From Craterostigma plantagineum (Eukaryota > Streptophyta > Magnoliopsida > Lamiales > Linderniaceae), in the NCBI GenBank assembly GCA_027422505.1, contig JAPQWV010000480.1, positions 413,001-477,000 on the forward strand: a DNA stretch of 64,000 nt. Reading direction: 5' to 3'. Below, in pieces: positions 59,458 to 64,000 of the stretch. The translations under genes were made by a program, and so were the position numbers. The first letter of the stretch is position 1. The number at the start of each line of letters is the position of its first letter. The notes beneath the pieces were generated by a model. The model saw only the letters and a list, made by a program, of their open reading frames with translations. It searched no databases and was not told the origin of the DNA.

Positions 59458-62400
59458 TGTAATACCCGGGTCCCGTGCGTAAGTTGGCCAATAAATTTGC
59501 ATGCATATTATGTGGCTATATGATTTAATGTTTAGTATTTATTTAATTTCGTGCCTACATGATACTTAATATTATTTGGAAATTAGATATTGAGTTTGAG
59601 GAATTTTGAAATTAGGTTGTGTGGGTAAGATAATTTCGAAATATGATAATTTAGAAATTTAGGGTTTGTTTTGGATAAATTTCGAAACAAATGAATAAGG
59701 AGAAGTTCGAAATTAGTGGTTAAGGAGAATTTCGAAATCTAGATGATGATTTTGGAATTTTATAGAAGAAGTTCGAAATTTGGATGAAGTTGGAAACAAG
59801 GAAAATTTCGAACTATCCTTCGAAATTTTTTCAAAGCATATGTTTCGATATCTTCTAATAGGGATTTCGAAATTATTAGTAACATATGTAATATTAAATA
59901 ATGACTAATATAAGGTTTAAAGATTTGGTAAACGTCTTCATCATTGAACTTACTACAAGATTAACAATGGGATGAGTCCAAACATTCCAAACAAAAAGGG
60001 AAAGCAGAAAACAACTTAAAGATTTAAGTAATAATAATAATTGGAATCTTTAAGATAACAACATAGAAAGAAAGGGAAATCACTGTAGAATATAATAGAA
60101 CTTCTTGCGTGATTAAAGATGAGATTAGGTTAAAGTTCTTTGGCATTTACTTATTATTGAATTCAAGTTGATAAATTAACGAAAAAAAAAAAAAGAGTTA
60201 TTAGGAGACAAGAAAACGTTTAGGAAGGAGGTGAAGAACACAACTTGTAACCATAACGCAACTTGGATTTGGTAAGGTTTCTTGCTTAAATTTTTGTATT
60301 TCTAGTTAGGTTTTGGTTTATCTAAGAGTTATTAAGCTTGAAAATCACGTAAGCTTATGTTCTTTAGGGTTTTGAGTTTTGAAAAGAATGAACACCATTT
60401 AAAGTGAATATGATATTTAAGGTGTTCTTGATAGATAAGGTTTTGATCGAAAGATTTTGAGAGTTTAGGAAGAAATAGTGTTTATGATTTTGAAATATTA
60501 GGGTTTGTTTAGTTTCGAAATGGGAATAGGGTTACTTAAGAATGTCGAAATGAAGTTGGAAATGGAATCTCGAAATAAGTTGGTGGAGTTGGAAATATTA
60601 TGTCGAAATCTTAGTAATTAAATTGTTAAGTCGAGATTTATGAAGATGTTGAATTGAATTTTAAAATGAAATCTCGATATGGGTTAGGTGAAGTTGTTTG
60701 GTTGTTTCGAAGTTAATGAGAATGTCGACATAAGATATTGAGATTATTATGAAATGTCGAGTGTTATTAGGGAAATGTCAAAATCTATCCAACAATGAAT
60801 ATCGAGATCTATATATATATATATAAATGTCGAGATGATGATGATATAAAATGTCGAGATTATCATGGAATGTCGGGTAAGATGTCGAAGAATTATCAAA
60901 GAGGGTTTCGAAATTTTTATGAGAGTGTCGAGATTTATATATAAATGTCGAAGTCTAATGTGAATGATAATTTCGATATATATATTAGAACATGAGATAT
61001 CGAAGATGATTTTGAGAGTAATATAAGGATGTCGAAATGTGTCTTGTGCAGTTGAGAATATCGAGGTATATATCGAAATGTTTAGGTGATGTTATCTCGA
61101 CATTGTTATAAATTTTGAAAGTAAATATCGAAGAAGATTTCGAGAAGCTATTAGGATGTCGAAAGGTTATTGTGAGAAGAATGTTGAAGTGAATAGGTGG
61201 AGTAGTTTCGAAATTTTTATGCATGTTAAAAGAGAATAACGAGTAAGATGTCGAGTGTTTGTGAATAGTGATTTCGAGATTTTAAATGATAATGTCGAGT
61301 AAGAAGATGTCGATATGTTTGTGACATAGTTTCGATATTTATAAGAATTTTTGACATAGAATCTCGAGATATGTTGATGAATTTGAAACAAGATGTCGAA
61401 CCTTTGTACATACATATCGACATTTATTTTATTAATGATATCGAGATTATGTATAATGTCGAGATATTAATATCTTGAAATCCTTAAGTGCTCTTCGAGA
61501 TTTATTAACATGTCGAGATCTATCTCTGAAATGGTATTTCCCAATTTAGGTTAAGTTATAAATTTTAGGGTTTCGAAATTTATAAAAGTCGAAAATAGGG
61601 TTTTCAAATTAAGCTAATTTCATGTATAATTAAATTAACGAACTCTAATTTTATATGTTTCTATAATTAGGGTTTGAAGGTTAGCGATTTAACCGTACGA
61701 TAAGCTAAGGATATCAGGTAAGTGGGAATTTCACCTACAACACATAAATTGATTGATATGTGTATTACTACATGATTAATTGCTTCGATGAATACGTGGT
61801 TTGTGAATTATCTGTTATATGCGATTGTTTGGAATATTTATTGTTGCATTATTTATGCATCATGATCATGTGCACGCACGAATCATATTGAGTATTTTGA
61901 GGAATGAGCGTGCATTATATTACTCGAGTGGAAAGCGAATTATATGTAATGGAGATAGATGAGAATATAGCTACTTCTACAAAGGCACCATGACGGGGGT
62001 AAAATCGTCGAGTATATTTACCTAAATTATTTAGGTATTGGGAAGACACGTAGTATAACTATAGTGCCAGGAAAGTAATTTGATAGAGGGGTGACCTGGT
62101 GAATGATAAGACTGGAGATAAACCCTATTTTTATCCTAGCCAGTGTGGGCCACTATCGTATTTTATCCGTATTGGATTTGAGCTCATGATTTGATGGTGC
62201 GCTTAGTAGGTAGCTATGGGCCCTAATGAAGATGAGAAATAGATGAGTATAATGTAAAGTTAAGAGTATTAGAAAGCATTGGCGCGGATGCCTTTGCTAT
62301 TTTGGACACGTGCATACATGCATATTTCCACTTACTGAGCTTTATAGCTCATCCCATGTTTTTATGTGTTGTAGACGTAGCGAATCCGGTACGTAAACGT

Positions 62401-62686
62401 TTAGATGACGAGGCTGGTCCTTCTGGAACTTCCGGTGACTTTTGAGGGTGATGTGTACATGGATGCGACCTGTGCAGCGGGCGTTATGTTTAATTATGTG
62501 TGTTTTTATATAATACGTTTGTATTTATGTAAAATCTGAACAATGTTTGTATTGTAAAATAGTTGAGTGTGGTGTGCTTTGTAAAATTGAAAAATTCTAT
62601 CGATGTTTTATATGTAATATATTTTATATTTTATTTAGTCACGTAAGTTAGCGTAAGAAAATAGTAGTAGATGGCGGGTCGTCACA
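59458..62686 (+). repeat. Right LTR of element C, 3229 bp
   Basis: Nearly identical to the left LTR. Donor CAG/GTAAGT at 61717/61718, here followed by GGGAATTTCAC. Inverted-repeat arms 61735-61748 and 62361-62374, perfect. Confidence 0.94.
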
Positions 62687-62691
62687 CTTTG

Positions 62692-63357
62692 TAGGACCAC
62701 TCGCCGTTTCCGTGACTTGTTGCTTGGAGGGACCATCGACCATTGTTGAGAAGAATGAGTTTCCTACTTGATCTCATTTTTCTTTTTTTTTTTGCTTTCT
62801 TTGTCCTCGACTTGCTCTCCTCCTGTTCCTTCTTTGTTGCAGGATTTGATGTTTATGGTTGGTTGGTGCTGGACGCATCGTGCTTATCTAGTGAGCATGG
62901 AGTGTACTCCCTTGGCCCGGCGTTCTATCACCACCTGTCCTCCCCGACGGAAAACAGGGGTCGGCGAATTGACGCCTTCCACTCCGACCAGCCTGGCGGA
63001 TGCAGAGTTTTCATTTCATCTTTTCTGCCAAAGCCTATCCTACGTGATTTTGGCTTCTTCTTGGTGCGCTTGGCGCTGTTGGTGGCACTTGGCCTGGCTC
63101 CCATGCTGGCACTGCATCTGGTGCTAGGAACCTGTAGATACGTGGTTTTTTGGTTCCTACTTAGCCTTTGACTTGATTGTTTTTCTTTGTTGTTGACTTG
63201 GGTGTTGTTGGGACCCTGTAGGTTGTCTGGGTTGCTTGGTTTGGTGCTGTCTGGTCGGTTGTTCATTACCGCTTGGTGCGTCATGAGCGATATCATGCAC
63301 GCTGTATTGTACTCATGTTCTCCTTTATTCTACTGATACTTTCCAAAAAAAAAAATA
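62692..63357 (+). other. LINE 3' untranslated region and poly(A)
   Basis: Sequence from the end of element C to A11 (63345-63355) continues the LINE tail. The open frames here (hydrophobic, about 120-140 aa) have no domain and are treated as non-coding. Confidence 0.6.
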
Positions 63358-64000
63358 AAAATTCAGCCAGTTTAGGAATTATATAGAAATCAAATTTAGG
63401 AGGTGAGGTAGGTGAAATTTCATCTACGACACGTAAACATTCGAATTATAAGTGAAAGGTCACCGGGGTTCGAATTACATCTTGAGAAGCTTTGATGATC
63501 GTTACATGTCTCTTTGTGTATTATATATGATCTGCTAAAAACCAAAAATCTGGGTTAAGCATATATATGTATGCAATGTCTAATAAGCTGATCAACTATG
63601 CTCATGGTATTTTTAGGGTTTTTAATGTTCTACATGACATTCGGGTATATGAAGGTTTTCCAGATACTGGAGATATTTTAAGCAAAATTCGGGTAGTTGA
63701 CTTTGAAGGATTTCGGGTGATTTATATTCTAAGCAAAATTAGGGTCATGTCTTTGTTCAATGCATTTTCGGGTCTTCCTAAATTAATTTTTGGGGCAGGG
63801 AGAATAACCTCGACGAATTTGAAATTCTAGTGTGGTAATTAAAGGAATTTTCAGGTAGTTTAAATATATTTTAATTTTCGGGTAGCTCAATTGAAAATAG
63901 GGCCAAGAAGAATTCCCGACGAAATATAGCATTTTTCAGGTAGCTTAATTTGCATGTGATTTAGTTCAAATCTTCGGGTAGTACAAATTAGAAAATTCGG
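63358..64000 (+). repeat. LTR E, part after the LINE, runs off the window
   Basis: Has GAGGTAGGTGAAATTTCAT then CTACGACACGTAAAC (63424-63438), the first arm of the inverted repeat seen in the other LTRs. TTCGGGTAG-type motifs recur from 63640 to the window edge. The second arm and LTR end would lie beyond 64000. Confidence 0.5.

Larger units (their letters stand above)
51545..62686 (+). mobile_element. Ty3/gypsy chromovirus C (Del/Tekay-like), complete but defective
   Basis: LTRs TGTAATACCCGGG...GGGTCGTCACA are flanked by identical CTTTG (51540-51544, 62687-62691). iMet primer site at 54810, gag-pol 54966-59422, purine tract before the right LTR. The two LTRs differ at only a few scattered bases plus microsatellite length, so the insertion is young. 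It lies 9 bp beyond LTR D, inside the LINE 3' untranslated region. Confidence 0.94.
35201..63357 (+). mobile_element. L1-type LINE, internally deleted and split by elements B, D and C
   Basis: The 5' part is 35201-35751, then 45999-47412, 51536-51544 and 62687-63357, ending in A11 at 63345-63355. A near-perfect duplication AAAATTCGG / AAAATTCAG (35196-35204, 63358-63366) probably marks the target site. The halves around B share one TCCCT copy and those around C share one CTTTG, as expected for later insertions. Coding content is an ORF1 N-terminal part and an ORF2 C-terminal part only; endonuclease and RT are missing. Confidence 0.75.

Noticed and set aside
47413..62686. LTR D and element C as two ends of one large element
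   Set aside because: They are in opposite orientation with different LTR sequences, and C has its own matched target duplication.
62743..63171. 142-aa hydrophobic frame that resembles a membrane protein
   Set aside because: Lies in the LINE 3' untranslated region, T-rich, overlapping another frame; no domain or codon support.

Overview
This is a plant nuclear-genome window, almost certainly from a eudicot. The evidence is intron-rich GT-AG gene structure, Ty3/gypsy chromovirus and Athila-type LTR retrotransposons with tRNA-iMet and tRNA-Asp primer sites, L1-type LINEs and a Helitron-like terminus. I cannot name the species. There are no rRNA, tRNA or CRISPR loci and no bacterial-style operons.

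The only host gene that looks functional is at the left edge. The 3' part of a plant exportin-4 (XPO4) gene runs on the + strand from about 441 to the stop at 10045, with 19 exons that join in frame. Its 5' end lies outside the window. The remaining 54 kb is mostly nested transposable elements.

Layout: 10462-17786 is a complete but non-autonomous Athila/Tat-type LTR element (minus strand, TSD GTGGA). It carries one frameshifted ORF-1-like gene and no pol. 17792-18712 holds simple repeats and a decayed ORF. 18713-19569 is an LTR remnant (LTR F), cut by a Helitron-like end at 19570. 19570-34630 is a gene-poor segment carrying two degraded captured genes: a Werner-type 3'-5' exonuclease and a Ulp1-type protease. 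This segment is interrupted by Del/Tekay-like element A (21802-29959, minus strand, TSD TGATG). A's right LTR holds a 5'-truncated LINE.

From 34631 to the right edge the nesting is deeper. LTR E is split by a LINE (about 35201-63357, plus strand). That LINE is in turn split by chromovirus B (35752-45998, minus strand, TSD TCCCT), LTR D (47413-51535, probably a solo LTR) and chromovirus C (51545-62686, plus strand, TSD CTTTG). Removing B, D and C from the sequence brings the LINE halves back together.

The signal I consider most worth following is shared by the otherwise diverged LTRs A, B, C and D and partly by E. A perfect splice-donor-like CAG/GTAAGT (or GTAGGT) sits 11-17 nt upstream of one arm of a 14-17 nt inverted repeat. 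The partner arm lies 0.6-1 kb downstream and ends in TTGTAG, a splice-acceptor-like end. The arms covary between families. The same LTRs also carry family-specific arrays of short CG-centred palindromes. Together these suggest an LTR leader intron whose ends pair, or another conserved RNA/DNA structure.
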